A stretch of DNA of 64,000 bases from contig NW_026946366.1 of assembly GCF_035222375.1 (NCBI RefSeq), positions 1,364,001 to 1,428,000 on the forward strand, written 5' to 3'. The stretch is from Podospora pseudocomata (Eukaryota > Ascomycota > Sordariomycetes > Sordariales > Podosporaceae). This document shows positions 49,207 through 60,332 of the stretch, piece by piece. The notes beneath the pieces were generated by a model. That model made no database searches. It was not told the DNA's origin and was given only the letters and a program-made list of their open reading frames with translations. A program made the translations under genes and the position numbers. Position 1 is the first letter of the stretch. Every line of letters begins with the position of its first letter.

Positions 49207-51691
49207 ACCGCACCGTCTTCCCAAATCGTCAGATCACGCTCAACTCGAAGGGTTCTGAGAATTTGCTTCAGAAAGCCACAGTTTCCAACTCACACCCAAG
49301 ACACGCATTGCCTGGGAGACGTTTACCGACAATGGCCAATAACTGGAATACTTGAAGCCATTGGGTTCTCCTGAACATGCTGGGCCATGGCCCGCCAGAT
49401 GGCAATAACCCGGCCCGTCGGAGGAAATGGACAAAATGCTTGCTTACCTGATGGGATAGCAATGGGCACATACATTCTACCTGTGTAACATGGTGATTGA
49501 CTGCTGATTGGCTGGGCTCTGGAGGTTTATCACCGCTGAACACAGTGTCCTTGAGTCCTCTCGAGGGGGATGTTCAATGATGGGGTTGGATGAATAGGGT
49601 TTACTGGAGCTTGATCTCTTTGTACAAACATCATGTAATATTATTCAGTACCTCGATGGCTTGCTTGCTTGATAGGTCATGATATGTGATGCTTGAGCCA
49701 GTGACTCCAACCATAGTGACTTGTCACCCCCATTCCACGGTGATAATCGAGGGTTCTAGAACAGTGTATACGCCCCTGGCGAGTGTTCCCTATCATGCTA
49801 GAGGACTCGAAATAGCTGTATTATCGCCCATCGGCACAATCTTTCCAGTACGCTCTCTATTTCTTGCTGAAAGCCAGTCTGCCTTGCAAGCTCCTTTCGT
49901 TTTTCACGTTTTATATTCCGTTATAAAACCGGTAACGTCCCCACATTGCTATTTCCCATGGAGTTATTCATCTTGTAGATGGTCTCTTACATGCAAGATC
50001 ACCTGGGGTCTGAATGTCTCGAGTTCCGTCCAGATTGACCTTGAAACTACCTTAGTAAACAGGGCAGTAAGATATGCTCTTTGTGATGTGACTTCACAGT
50101 CTCGAAGACTCACAGTCATGCGTCCAGAAAGGCAGGCGGCTCACAAGGGTTGTGCTGCACTCCTCGTGAACTTGCACGTGAGGAGGACTCCAGTCATCAG
50201 ATACAATAGCGAGCTCTCTCTCAGCTGGAAGCATTAATGGCCTCTCCGGTGTATCGCAGAGACGGCATGCTTTTCATTCACGTGCGGGGAGTGATGTGAG
50301 TTGAAGGCCGAGTTTTTCAAGGATCCATGTTAAGACTTGGGCCACCTGACCTTGGTGGAATGACAATGTCAGTTGGCTAGACGTGTTGCCCTTTCGTATA
50401 AATATTTGAGACCGCGATGGTGGGTATCTGTCAGAAATTTAGGAAGCAGTATGAAATCATCAAGCGTCGCCGGTCTGATTAAAAGTCTAGAAAGATATCA
50501 CTCATCACTTGTCTTTATGAACACTTTTCTTTGCGTCCGACCGCCTTCGAAGACAATTTATCCGCTCTGTGCTTCTTGTGTTTAGGTCAATGAAAGAGGG
50601 CGTTGGCTGCAAGTGATGGTTCACCTTTAGACATAATGAACAGTTGCTCTAAGTTGATATTCACCGGTAAAAAAACTCCCAACCTCGGTCGCACAGTCGC
50701 TGAGATAGCGTGGGAGCTTGACCGAGATCGGTGAGCAAGTTTCCATTTGCTTAGAGCACTCAAATTCCCCAGCAAGTGCTGGTAATTCGTAATCGGCAGA
50801 CTTGTTTGCTCATGAGCGGGGTGCCGCCGAATCCCCCACAAAGATTGAATCGAACGAACAAAGTCACAAAGGCTCCGCGGCCGTATGATAGAGACTAAGA
50901 GTGATTAATGATGCCGGTCAAGAAGACCCCCATCCTGCTCCGGCCGCAAGGGAAAGCTTCACGTGGTCCATCCCACTCTGCAAACGCTGCTCCAGGACGG
51001 CAGAGAGCGATAGAGACCGCATTGTTGTCTTTTTCGACGTCATATCCACTCTCAAGACCAGATTGTCAGCTTCCTGCCAGATAGCAATGGCCAGAAGCGG
51101 AGATAGGGGTGGCTTACATGAAAGGCCAGCCCGTGACCCTGCTCCCAGTGACCTCTTGTCAAATTTCAGCTCTCGTCGACAATAGCAAACAGACATCGGA
51201 TGACATTGGAGCTGGGTTTCATTGGTTCGAGGAGGAGCAATGCGACTTCAGATGAAGACATTCACCGCGAGGCTGTGGAGGTGGTCGGCGACTGTGAATA
51301 TACCCAAGGGAACACTGTGCTGGCCATCCCCGGGTATAAATAGCTTCCTCTTCCCTCTCCCTGGCTGTTTTTCTCTTTTTAGATTAACGATCAAGACTTT
51401 GACTGCCATCCGGATTCTTAGCAGCTACAAAGTCACCGCCAGCTTGAAAAGCGTCCATCCAGCAACCAATTCTCTTTTGGTACCTGTAAGTGAAGACTTT
51501 CAAGCCCTACCCTCACTCTTATACCCCTCAAAGGCTTTCTGGGGGCCCACCAGCTACGTCGTACACGTCCCCAATCACGTCTTTGACCCATGATTCTACT
51601 CTTTGAACACCTCACCTTCAATTGCCCCCCAAAGACCTATCATTAGCCCTTCACACCCCTCCTAGCCCTCAAAACACCCATCACACCACCA
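49207..51691. other. Gene-poor interval (2.5 kb)
   Basis: No gene is supported on either strand. The longest frame (49686-50237, 183 codons) has no recognisable domain, no intron signals and irregular composition. The right end is the promoter of the next gene, with a TATA box at 51335-51342. Confidence 0.5.
51335..51342 (+). promoter_or_regulatory. TATA box upstream of the Myb/SANT-like gene
   Basis: TATAAATA in a CCCGGGTATAAATAGC context, followed by a C/T-rich run of the kind where fungal transcripts often start. The next coding frame begins at 51692 or 51917, so the leader would be 320-550 nt. Confidence 0.5.
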
Positions 51692-51916
51692 ATGGACGCC
51701 TGGACGAAATCTCTGGACGCCTTGGATTATCTTCCGGTCGCCTCAAGTTATCTTTTTGACGCCTCGAATTATATCTATCACGCCTATCATTAGATTTTGG
51801 ACGCCTATAACACCCATTCAAATGCCTATTCACCACGGTTCAAGGCATCCAGATTTCGAAACAACACCCTTCCACACTCTTCACAGGCCTCTTCACCCCC
51901 ATCTTACACCTCAAGT

Positions 51917-52990
51917 ATGCATACAACTGACATCCCCACAGATCACATCACCATGCCCCCACCCAGCACCGTAGGCAAAGGCGGCAAAGCCTGGATCCGA
52001 GAAGAGGAGTTCCTCTTCTGGAAGAAACTCGTCCCGTTCACCAAGAAGCGCTGTGGTGATGATATCGAGAATAACGAGGAGCATGAGTGGAATTGGGTTG
52101 CCTCCGAGATGAGGAAGAGGATGAGGGAGAAGTACCTGAAGGAAGGGGAGCCTGACCGTAGGAATTACACAGGACTCGCAATGTGTAAGTCTTTTTAGGT
52201 TGAAGCATATTGGTTATGGGGAGTGGGGCTGACGTGAGACAGTCGAGCATTACTGGCAGAGCGCCTGTCATAGACGCCCGACTGTTGCTGCTGGCCGGTT
52301 TCCCAACCGGTATTGCAATTTGGGTGTGTCTTCAATAGTTCACCCCCCTCAGAAGATCAGTAGCTAACTCCCATCCTAGAAGCCAACGAAGAGCAAGTCC
52401 GGGAGCGCGACGAACGCCTCGTCGCCATCCGCAAGAAGCGCCGTGATGCCCGCAAGGCAGCGCGCAAGGCAGCCCGTGAAGCTCGCGAAGCCCGCGAGGC
52501 TGAAGAAGCCGCCGACGGCAGTCCCATCAGGGAGAGCATCGAGTCGGACAACAACGACGCTGACATGAGCGATGACACCGATGAAACCTCCGACAATGAC
52601 GAGGAAGAAACCCCCGAGTTTGACGAAGCAGAAGCCATCCGTAAGATGGAGGAGTCCACCAAGATCAAGCAAGAGAGCGGCTCCGAGTACGAGTCTGACG
52701 AGGAGGACACCGAGTCTGAGCCCGACGCCAAACCCCGTCGTCGCAAGGGGGGTAAAAACAACAGGCGCGCTAGTATCAAGAAGGAGAACCGGCGTTCAGG
52801 GTCGCCGGAGGTGACGCCTTTTGCAAATAATGGGACTATGGCTGCTAAGAGGAGGGAGAGGTTGCGTGCTGGGGAGGAGATAAGGAGGAGGAATAGGGAG
52901 ATGTATGCGATGTTGGGGAGGGGGGAGGGGAATGGGGGTTGTTATGGGGGACAGGGGCAGGGGCAGGGGCAGGGGCAGATGAGAGGTTGA
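51917..52990 (+). CDS. Fungal Myb/SANT-like protein with charged C-terminal region
   Basis: Probably a nuclear protein of the fungal Myb-like group; target unknown. Exons 51917-52184, 52243-52323 and 52380-52990 give 319 residues; introns are 58 nt (GTAAGT, CTGAC, ACAG) and 56 nt (GTGTGT, CTAAC, CTAG). The domain begins GKAWIREEEFLFWKKLVPFT and ends, after splicing, NYTGLAMFEHYWQSACHRRP. It is followed by a basic-acidic coiled stretch (RERDERLVAIRKKRRDARKA), a long acidic region with one IKQE SUMO-like site, a basic patch, and a (GQ)n tail. The start is uncertain: the frame is open to a TAG at 51791, and beyond it an ATG at 51692 could be joined by a 57-nt intron (51737-51793). I chose the first ATG that needs no extra splice. 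Confidence 0.7.
52953..52978 (+). repeat. Hexanucleotide repeat (GGGGCA)n inside a coding region
   Basis: Just over four copies of GGGGCA code for the Gly-Gln repeat near the C-terminus of the Myb/SANT-like protein. Such tracts change length easily. Confidence 0.75.
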
Positions 52991-53495
52991 TTTTAGGGGG
53001 TTAGGATGGGGTGATTCAGGGGTGATGGGAGAGGGTTTATTGAGGGAGTGTTGGCGAAGCGGGACAGGTGGTTTTAATTGGGTCAGGGAGCCATAATAGG
53101 GAGAGCAAGGGAAAGGTATGGTAATGGCATTGGAAGAAGCGCATGGAAAGTCATGGTCATGGGAACTAAAGAGGTGGATTGATGAGTTACGGGATGGCGA
53201 AGTTCGTGGACGATTTAACAACAACTTGGCTTGATACCTTAGCCACTAGGTTCTATATACTTTATGCCAATCCTGATTTCTATTCCTGAGTTTCTTCTCG
53301 CCGCTTTGCATTTCATGGGGAAAAAAAAAGAAATGTCTGTTGTTTCCAACCAATTGAGCTGTCTAACTACAATGAAAGAAGAAAAAAAGAATAAACCTGA
53401 GGACGGATGTGAACAAACAAAAAAATCGGCATTACGAATAACACACCAGTATAATTCCAACTTCCCTTGCCAAAATTCAACAATTACCTCTAATA
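52991..53495. other. Spacer before the tRNA gene
   Basis: I see no gene. A 53264-53602 open frame here covers part of the tRNA and is a by-product of it. Confidence 0.55.
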
Positions 53496-53587
53496 GGTCC
53501 GCTGGCGTAATGGCAGCGCGTCTGACTACGATTCCTTCCCAGGATCAAGTAATCAGGAGGTTCCAGGTTCGACCCCTGGGCGGATCG
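53496..53587 (+). tRNA. tRNA-Arg (anticodon ACG) with 20-nt intron
   Basis: The same cloverleaf as the copy at 18392-18480: GGTCCGC/GCGGATC acceptor, TCTGA/TCAGG anticodon stem, CCAGG/CCTGG T stem, discriminator G. All 72 mature positions are identical, but the intron is 20 nt instead of 17. Both introns start TTCC and end GATCAAGTA; only the middle differs. A short T run follows within 10 nt, as expected for RNA polymerase III. Confidence 0.9.
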
Positions 53588-54876
53588 GTTTCTTTTGCCT
53601 AACCTTTTCTGTATACCCTCAGACTCACGCCTTCTTTTTCGCTTTTCTCATTCCCAAAAATGACGTGAGTATCTGTTGAGTCTGGTACGAAAGCTAAGAA
53701 CAATGTTGTTGAGGAAATTTTTCGGTAGCTTCGATGTTGAGCTTTAGCCCGCGTTGGTGGGGCAACCGAGCTCATCAAAAAGGGGGTTCTCACCAAGATT
53801 CAAGCTTCACGATCATCTCGATTGTGCGTCAGCCATCGTGTGTTTAGCGGCCTTGAGTGGCTGACATGTGGTATGTTCCCGAGGATAAGAAGATGAAGCC
53901 ATTCCACGGTCTGGTACAGCCATGTGGAGGGGGTGGCGGGTGGTGGGAGATGAACTGAACCGATGACGAGTGGCTTGACATTTCGGTCCCCTGTGTTCTT
54001 CCGGCTGTGCGCTCCGAGTCTCTCTATATTCCAGTAGCTTGCGTACCTTCAGCCCAAGGGGTTCGTTCGTTGTGGAGAGAGGCGTACCTTTGTGCGGTTT
54101 GTGGCGGGACAACAAGATAGCACCTTCAAGGTGGTGCTGGTAATTTCTCCTTTTTTTCTGTAGTTCTTATTTCGTGTAGAAAGAAGTGAAGATTCCGCTT
54201 ACGTGCATTTGTGTATCGCACCAAGACCCATGATTTGCCTCAAACAAAAACTTCAAACCCTTTTTGCGCCTTGCACTTTTAGGGCACCGAGATATATGGT
54301 ACCTCTCAACCAAAAACCCCAGAACCTTTTTGCCCCCTTTTGCTCCATCTTCAATGAAGAGTGAAAACATCGCGTATCACGGAAAATAAGTACACTGCTT
54401 ACGATGAGTAGGAGACCACAGGGATTTCACGTAAGTGGAACTCACATGTAGCAATAATATAGTGTTTCTGTCTTTTGGCAGTGGCCGGCCACTCTTCCAT
54501 TTATCTTGCGTCGGCTTTGGCTTTTTTTGTGTTTTTTCTTTTCTTTTTTTTTCTTTTTTTTTCTTTTTCTTTACTTTGTTTTCTTTTTTTTCTTGTTTTT
54601 CTTTTTTCTTCTTTTTTTCTTTACACTTCTTCCTGTAGTAATACAGTCAATCTGAATGGTAGTTTTATGGCCTCTGTGGACCATCGTGGTACCTAAAACT
54701 ACTGACAACTTCAGCAAAGGGACAACACTGGGGGGAAGTCATAAAAAGATCAAGGTTTGACAAACAAGGGCAGAAAGGCGAATCGGTGCTTTGACGTAAC
54801 TTGAAGGGTTCGGAAAGGGGGGATGAGATCGACATGGAAGCGACGCGGATGAAGCATAGGCATTGCCCACACTTAC
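53588..54876. other. Gene-free spacer with T-rich tract
   Basis: No gene is supported. A strongly T-rich, C-spotted tract at about 54525-54630 dominates the right half. The short frames across it (Phe/Ser-rich) are by-products of that composition. Confidence 0.6.
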
Positions 54877-57022
54877 TCAAACTCCAGCACCAGGCACCCA
54901 TGACGTAGACTTCAGCTTCCTATCACCTTTGAATTCGATCAGGCGCCATCTATCCCAGAAGACATATCCCCAGTCACGGGGGCTAGGCTTCCACACATCA
55001 CCCCCGTAGGCATTGAGGTACTTCCCGTTGCACACCAGGACCCAACCATAGGGAGGCTCGCTCTCTGACTCACCAACATAAGGGAGAGAATCTCCCCTAT
55101 CCTGGGCGAGGTCGTGCTCGGTGATGCCACTACGACGTCTCAATCGCTGAGGACCTTGGCCGAGGACGTTTTCCATGAATCCATACCCCGGAGTCCACTG
55201 ATTGCCTGGTTGTATCGTGATCATGCTATAAAAGTTAACGTCTCTCAGAGCCGAGTCAAATCCTCGTAGGCCCCAGGAAGCAGCACCGCCAGCCAAGGCG
55301 AATTCATTTGTGACGGCTGCTCGGGAGTCAGCGAAACACAAAACAGGGAGGAAATTGCTCAGATATGACTCGAAGCGCACCATGAAACAAGTTCTTCTCC
55401 ATCATCCGAAGGCGAGTCGTCATCTCGTCATGGACCAAGGTGTACACGGAGAAGATCTCTTCGACCTCCCACGGCCGGAAGAGACAGAAGAAATGCTTAA
55501 GCACCTCTTCCTCCTTGTAGTTGAGCTGCAAGTGGCGTGACTCGCCGCCAAATAAGCAGCTGTAGAGCTCAAAACGGTAGAGTGCCCTCAAAAGACGGGT
55601 GTTCTCCGTGGGCGACAGATGGGTAAAGATGGGCGGCCGCTGGGGGTCAAACCTGCAAAGAAAGAGGCGTGCAAAATGCACAGTCAGTGGACGAGCATAA
55701 GTGTGCCAAAACAAGAACATTCCGAGAACAGCATCTTCGCTGTAGCCGTCAATGGGCTCCCCGATTGTGGATCCATCACGGTCGCGTAAATTCTTGTAGT
55801 TATTCAACTGCTCTTGAACTTTGTCTCTATCGATAGACTTGTCAACTCGTAGTGTAGAAGCTTTCTGAAGAGCCAGGGCATCGGTCATGACGCCAGTGTC
55901 CAGCGACATCTTGAGATGCCCAGCAAGCAGAGACTTCTTGTTCTCGAGATACATTCGAAGAAAGACGGGTGATGCTTGCACGAGAGACATGAGGTCGGCA
56001 AAGTCGGGAATGCAGCGGAGGATATTATCTCGAAGCTCGTACGGCAGGGCCTCGAGTGATCCGAGCGTTGAAGTTGCCCTGGGCTTGATGAGAAACTCGT
56101 TATCAGAGATCTGGAATGACTGAGCCGTGGATTCGAATCCAAAGAGATTGGTCACGATGTAGTCCAAGCAGCGGAGGATTTTCTCTGGAAGCTCGTACGG
56201 CAGGGTCTCGAGTGATCGGAGCCTGGAAGCTGGCCAAGACTTCATTCGAAACTCGATAGAGATCTGGAGTGACTGAGCCATGAATTTGAATCCAGAGAGC
56301 TTGGCCCCGATGTAGTCCAAGAAGCGCTCCCAGTAGTTGTTGACGAATGACTTGACTTCGTGCCAGAGGACTTCCCAACGCCAGGTCTCTGAGCCTGTGG
56401 CAGATGGCATTCTAGGCTTGGTGTGCAAGATCTTTGACAAGGCAATGCCGCGTGCCAACCCGGAGAGATTGATGTTCGTGTGGCTCAAACTTTGGCAGGC
56501 ATCGCAGACATAATGGCTAAACATTTGGAGCAGGCTGCGTTTGGATGCTGGGGGCACGCTTGAGGGAGATGCTGCCCTAGATCGCGGCCGAGGCTTCTTG
56601 GACAGCTTGTCGACTGATACAGGTTTCCATGTCGGTCGAGGTTGGCTGGTTGTCCCTGCTTCGTCCCAGATGGTCCAGCCCTCTGTCTTGATCGACAACC
56701 AGGATAGACCAGTAGCTGTCTTATCGGCGATGTTAGCAACTGAAAGGCCACGCATTTCAAATTTCAGACAAGAAAGCCAGGAGGTGAGACCCAAGATCCA
56801 AACCAAAAAAGGAGATGTGAAGAGGTGAGTACGAGTAAGTAATCTGAGTGAAAAAGATTTTTGCAGGCAGTCAGCTAGCTGACTCGTGAAGGCCGTTGAG
56901 ACTACGGCCATATAGTGAGTTGATGGCCGATTGATACGAGGGAGCACGAGGAACCGTTTGCTCCTGTTGTTCAATGCCCGGTGGATGAACCAAGCAATCC
57001 AAATGCTTATCTTCTTGAGCAT
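54877..57022 (-). CDS. F-box-like fungal protein with an internal tandem duplication
   Basis: Exons 55381-57022 and 54877-55316 give 693 residues. The 64-nt intron (GTGCGC, CTGAC, GCAG) joins NLFHA to VTNEFALAGGAASWG and resolves two overlapping frames. The segment ALPYELRDNILRCIPDFADL followed by LVQASPVFLRMYL is F-box-like as in fungal substrate receptors; SCF ubiquitin ligase work would follow but is inference. Just before it is a near-copy, LETLPYELPEKILRCLDYI, within a repeat of about 52 residues. The C-terminal part (about 360-690) looks like the fungal F-box-associated region, ending in WGYVFWDRWRL. A hydrophobic stretch (LFTSPFLVWILGLTSWLSCL, about 67-87) could be a membrane segment or a sign that the true start is later, e.g. 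the Met at MRGLSVANI. Confidence 0.68.
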
Positions 57023-57519
57023 GTTATCAAGTGTGTGATAACATCATTAGCCTGTCGACCGTGCCTTTTCCGTGATGATGGCAACCGAGAGATATGGAAC
57101 TCTATCCGGCCGGGCCGTTGACTGAGATATGTGGGGTTAAAAGGCATCTTGATGTCATGGATGGCGTAAATGGCTTGCTGTCAAGTTGAGAACGAGGTCT
57201 GACAGCAGAGAGGCGATTGGCGTGTTGTTGAGCCAGGCGATGGGATCGGTCCGGGCACCATGGCACGTGATGGCGCTGATGAGGAAAGAAGCCAACATGC
57301 CCAGCAGAAGGCACCTCGGTAGCCGCTAAGAAATGGATCCCGTCGACGCTTGATGACTTTCCTGGGGTAAATGGGGAACAGCAGCATCTCGATTTCTTGG
57401 AGTAGTAGTGCCACAGTTGTCAAATCACATGGCAGATCGCATGGCCTCATCGTGGTCCTTCTTGTTACCGCTACCAAACCATCGAATTCTATTCCGGGTA
57501 TACTTGCAAACATACACTA
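57023..57519. other. Spacer between two minus-strand genes
   Basis: I see no gene. It holds the promoter of the F-box-like gene and the TRM61 3' flank. Confidence 0.5.
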
Positions 57520-59160
57520 CTATGGCACCACTACGCCAACCTCTTCCTCAGCTGTCACAGCCAACTCCGCAGCTCTCTCCATCCGTCTTGCCTTTCTGTT
57601 GCCAGTCGCCTTCTGCAGCTGCTCCCTCCTCTCCTGCTTCCTCGCCGCCTTATCAACAAGACCAATAACCTTTTGTTCTCCAATCACGGGATGCCTGGCC
57701 GCCGCCGCCGCCGCCTCGTTCTCTTCGGTCCATTCGATCGGCAACGTGGCAAACACCAGATACGAGGTGTGTGTCTTGATCTCAGGCTCGCCGCGGGTGA
57801 TCAGCCGGCCTTCCATCCACATGGGCACCCCTGACGGCAGCGCCTCAAAACTCTCTGGGGAGTCAGGTTTGTGGTCAATCTTGACTTTCTTCTCGCCGCC
57901 GCGCTTCCTTCCGCCTTTCTGTTCCTTCTTCTCACGCCGCTTGATCAGTCCGTCATCCTCGTCGCCGTCCACCTCGTCATCCGACTCTTTCGACCTGGCG
58001 GCATGCTCCCGGAACCGAGCTTCAATCTCAGTCAGCCGAGAGAGAGCCTCATCGACATCACGAGCCGAATTGTTGACACCGCGGTCCATGGAGAGGTTCA
58101 GACCGACACGTTCACGGGAAGTGTGGTACTTTCTGTTGGCAATCTCAACCATGTCGATATCGACCCAACCCAAGCGCCGCATTGCCGAAACTGTCTTGGT
58201 GACCTGCTCGATACATGGTGAAAAGGTGCAGATGTGGGCGCTCTTCTTTGGGTTAAGTGGTGAAACCCACTCTTTGTCTTCTGGGTTCTTGGGGTTCCGC
58301 CTGGAGAGGTGATGTAGTGCCTCCCAAGGAGCTGGGAGATCGAGAAAGATGGCCTCGGCCTCGGGACTCTTGCCATCAATCAAGAAGCCGCCGTTGTAGA
58401 CATCCCGATGTGTCAAGTGGACCAAGCTGTTGAGGTTGTGTTCCTTCAGCTCCTGATTCATCTTGTGGAAGCGTTGCTCATGGAACTCAAAGCTGTAGAC
58501 TTTGCCCTTGCGCTCTCCTTCACTTGGATATCCATTGTAGACGGCTCGTACAGAGGCGTGGCTGAAGCTGCCGCTGCCAGCACCAGCCTCAATCAACACA
58601 GAGCCAGGTCTGGCACGTATTCTGTGTAAAACATAGCTGTAATCTGGCGTATAGACAACCTGCGTTCGGTGCGGCAAGCTGCTCGTCCATACTTCGGGGG
58701 TTGGGGGGAGGATGTGGATGAAGCCGCTGACGTCGGCGACAATCTTTTTGGCGACAGCGGCGGAGTCGTCATTGACTTCGGCAGGCGTACTTTCTTGCTC
58801 GGTTTTCTCCTCGGCAACAGTGGCCGAATCCTCCTTTCCGTCATCATCGCTCTTATTACGCTTCCTCTTATTGTTGCGACCTCGGGAGCCAGTGTCGACT
58901 TTCGATGCGCGAATCTGTGAGCCCCATGGCACGCCAATCATGGTCGAGTGAGGAAAGGAGCCATAGCGGGTGTTGACGACAGCGCCCTCGGCGTACCCAT
59001 CGTGTTTCCCGGAGGGGGCTTTGAGGTAGACTGGTTGGAGGTTGTCGCGGGAGAGCTGGAGAATGGCCAGTGACTCGACCTGGGTGGTTTTGCCTGGCTC
59101 CAAGAAAGGCGAGATCTTGGGCGTCTGGCTGCGCGTTTTGGGTGCCATTGTGTCGTCCAT
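57520..59160 (-). CDS. TRM61: tRNA (adenine-58-N1) methyltransferase catalytic subunit Trm61
   Basis: Trm61 (Gcd14) with Trm6 places m1A58 in the T loop of nuclear tRNAs, including initiator tRNA. It is a single exon of 546 residues. The N-terminal beta domain includes GKTTQVESLAILQLSRDN, RYGSFPHSTMIGVPWGSQI and, after an acidic/basic insert (about 88-135), FIHILPPTPEVWTSSLPHRT. The SAM-binding motif I is LIEAGAGSGSFSHASVRAV (about 183-201); the catalytic-side motif is IFLDLPAPWEAL. A second charged insert follows at about 385-440. It ends with a basic Arg/Lys-rich helix. I chose the ATG at 59160 (MDDTMAPKTRSQTPK); ATG 59148 is possible, and the longer frame up to 59373 reads as leader. Confidence 0.93.
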   Translation of the reverse strand: MDDTMAPKTRSQTPKISPFLEPGKTTQVESLAILQLSRDNLQPVYLKAPSGKHDGYAEGAVVNTRYGSFPHSTMIGVPWGSQIRASKVDTGSRGRNNKRKRNKSDDDGKEDSATVAEEKTEQESTPAEVNDDSAAVAKKIVADVSGFIHILPPTPEVWTSSLPHRTQVVYTPDYSYVLHRIRARPGSVLIEAGAGSGSFSHASVRAVYNGYPSEGERKGKVYSFEFHEQRFHKMNQELKEHNLNSLVHLTHRDVYNGGFLIDGKSPEAEAIFLDLPAPWEALHHLSRRNPKNPEDKEWVSPLNPKKSAHICTFSPCIEQVTKTVSAMRRLGWVDIDMVEIANRKYHTSRERVGLNLSMDRGVNNSARDVDEALSRLTEIEARFREHAARSKESDDEVDGDEDDGLIKRREKKEQKGGRKRGGEKKVKIDHKPDSPESFEALPSGVPMWMEGRLITRGEPEIKTHTSYLVFATLPIEWTEENEAAAAAARHPVIGEQKVIGLVDKAARKQERREQLQKATGNRKARRMERAAELAVTAEEEVGVVVP

Positions 59161-59920
59161 AGCGACTGATGGGCAACGTTTTCGCGGGCTGGAAGATGTT
59201 GAGGTGATGAAATTGATTCGCAGCTGCGGAAAGGTTTCAGGGACAACAGCTGGTGAAAATTCAGTGGGGTGTGGGGCGCGGGGCGGAATTGGAGCGTAAA
59301 TTACACTTGTCGAGACATCTCTAGAGCATACACTATTGATGAATGACAGGCACAAAGTAAGAACTGCTGACATACATTTTTACTAGGATAGTCTCAGCTA
59401 TCATATAATATTAAAGAAGCAACCACACTTTCTCGCGACGCACGATTAATTCCGACAAGGTGTAATTTACCTTTCACTTTACACCGGTAATTCATGCACC
59501 TTGGCGGTCGGGACAAAAATAAGCTTTTGCCAAGAATGCGGGGAGCTCCACCAGCTCCAGAGACCCCCACTGCCGCTATCGAGGTGCTTGGTCCGGATCA
59601 GAAAGATATCACACCTTCTAAGATGTTGAGTGCTATTGAGGGATTTCACCATCGGACTACGGTACCTATGCTTCAGCCCTTTCCGCCCTCTCACACATCT
59701 GGAACCTTCCCTTAGCTTCATCTCGCCGAAAACCATCAGCCATCAACCACCAATCTCCCGGATCGATCACCACCGGCCTCGGAACCCACCACATGATGAC
59801 CTCACAACAACCGGAACAACCCCTCAATACCCAGAAAATCTCATCGACTCATGAATCTCATGGTTCCTACCTCCCCATTAGCAAACAGCTCCCTGGCCTT
59901 ATATCAACCAACCCATTCAC
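59161..59920. other. Spacer between TRM61 and the CipC-like gene
   Basis: No gene is supported. It contains the TRM61 promoter and a short inverted repeat around 59458-59487 (GGTGTAA / TTTACACC). Open frames at 59494-59854 are short and unlike any family I know. Confidence 0.5.
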
Positions 59921-60332
59921 TCACGGATTCCACTCATCCCTCTCCCCATACTGCTGATCATACAGCTCCTCCACCTGCCGCCTAGCATGCTCCCTCCCCC
60001 GCTCCCTGTCTCTTTCATTCCCCCCATCCCGGCCATGGTGCCTCTCCCATAGCTTGTCGGCTTCCGCGCCCGCCATGGCAGCAAGCGCTTCCTTGGCAAA
60101 GCCGTGGGAGACTGGCTCGCCTTTGCGGCGTTGTTCCTTTTCCCAGAGGTGCATCGCTTCAAAGGCTGCTGCGCCGCCGAGGATCTCGTGGCCGAGGTTG
60201 GGTTTGGAGGAAGGGCGGTCGTCGGTGGAGTATAGTTGGTCGCGGGCGTCTCTTGCCTCGACTGCAATTATCAGCATGCCCGTGTCAAAGTGAGGGTAGT
60301 GGGAGGCACTAACTGAAGTCGAAGAAACCCAT
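59921..60332 (-). CDS. cipC: CipC-like antibiotic/stress-response protein (DUF3759)
   Basis: A small soluble fungal protein of the DUF3759 family, which includes concanamycin-induced CipC of Aspergillus; the molecular role is unknown. Exons 60314-60332 (19 nt) and 59921-60261 give 119 residues. The 52-nt intron (GTTAGT ... TGCAG) yields MGFFDFIEARDARDQLY. The family core is LGHEILGGAAAFEAMHLWEK, then KGEPVSHGFAKEALAAMAGA and EADKLWERHH. The C-terminus is charged with RERGREHARRQVEELYDQQY. The longer unspliced frame starting at 60547 reads through the intron and is not the product. Confidence 0.85.

Noticed and set aside
49686-50237. 183-codon plus-strand frame in the gene-poor interval
   Set aside because: No recognisable domain, no intron signals and uneven composition.
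54525-54630. Phe-rich frames that look like membrane proteins
   Set aside because: They translate a T-rich low-complexity tract.
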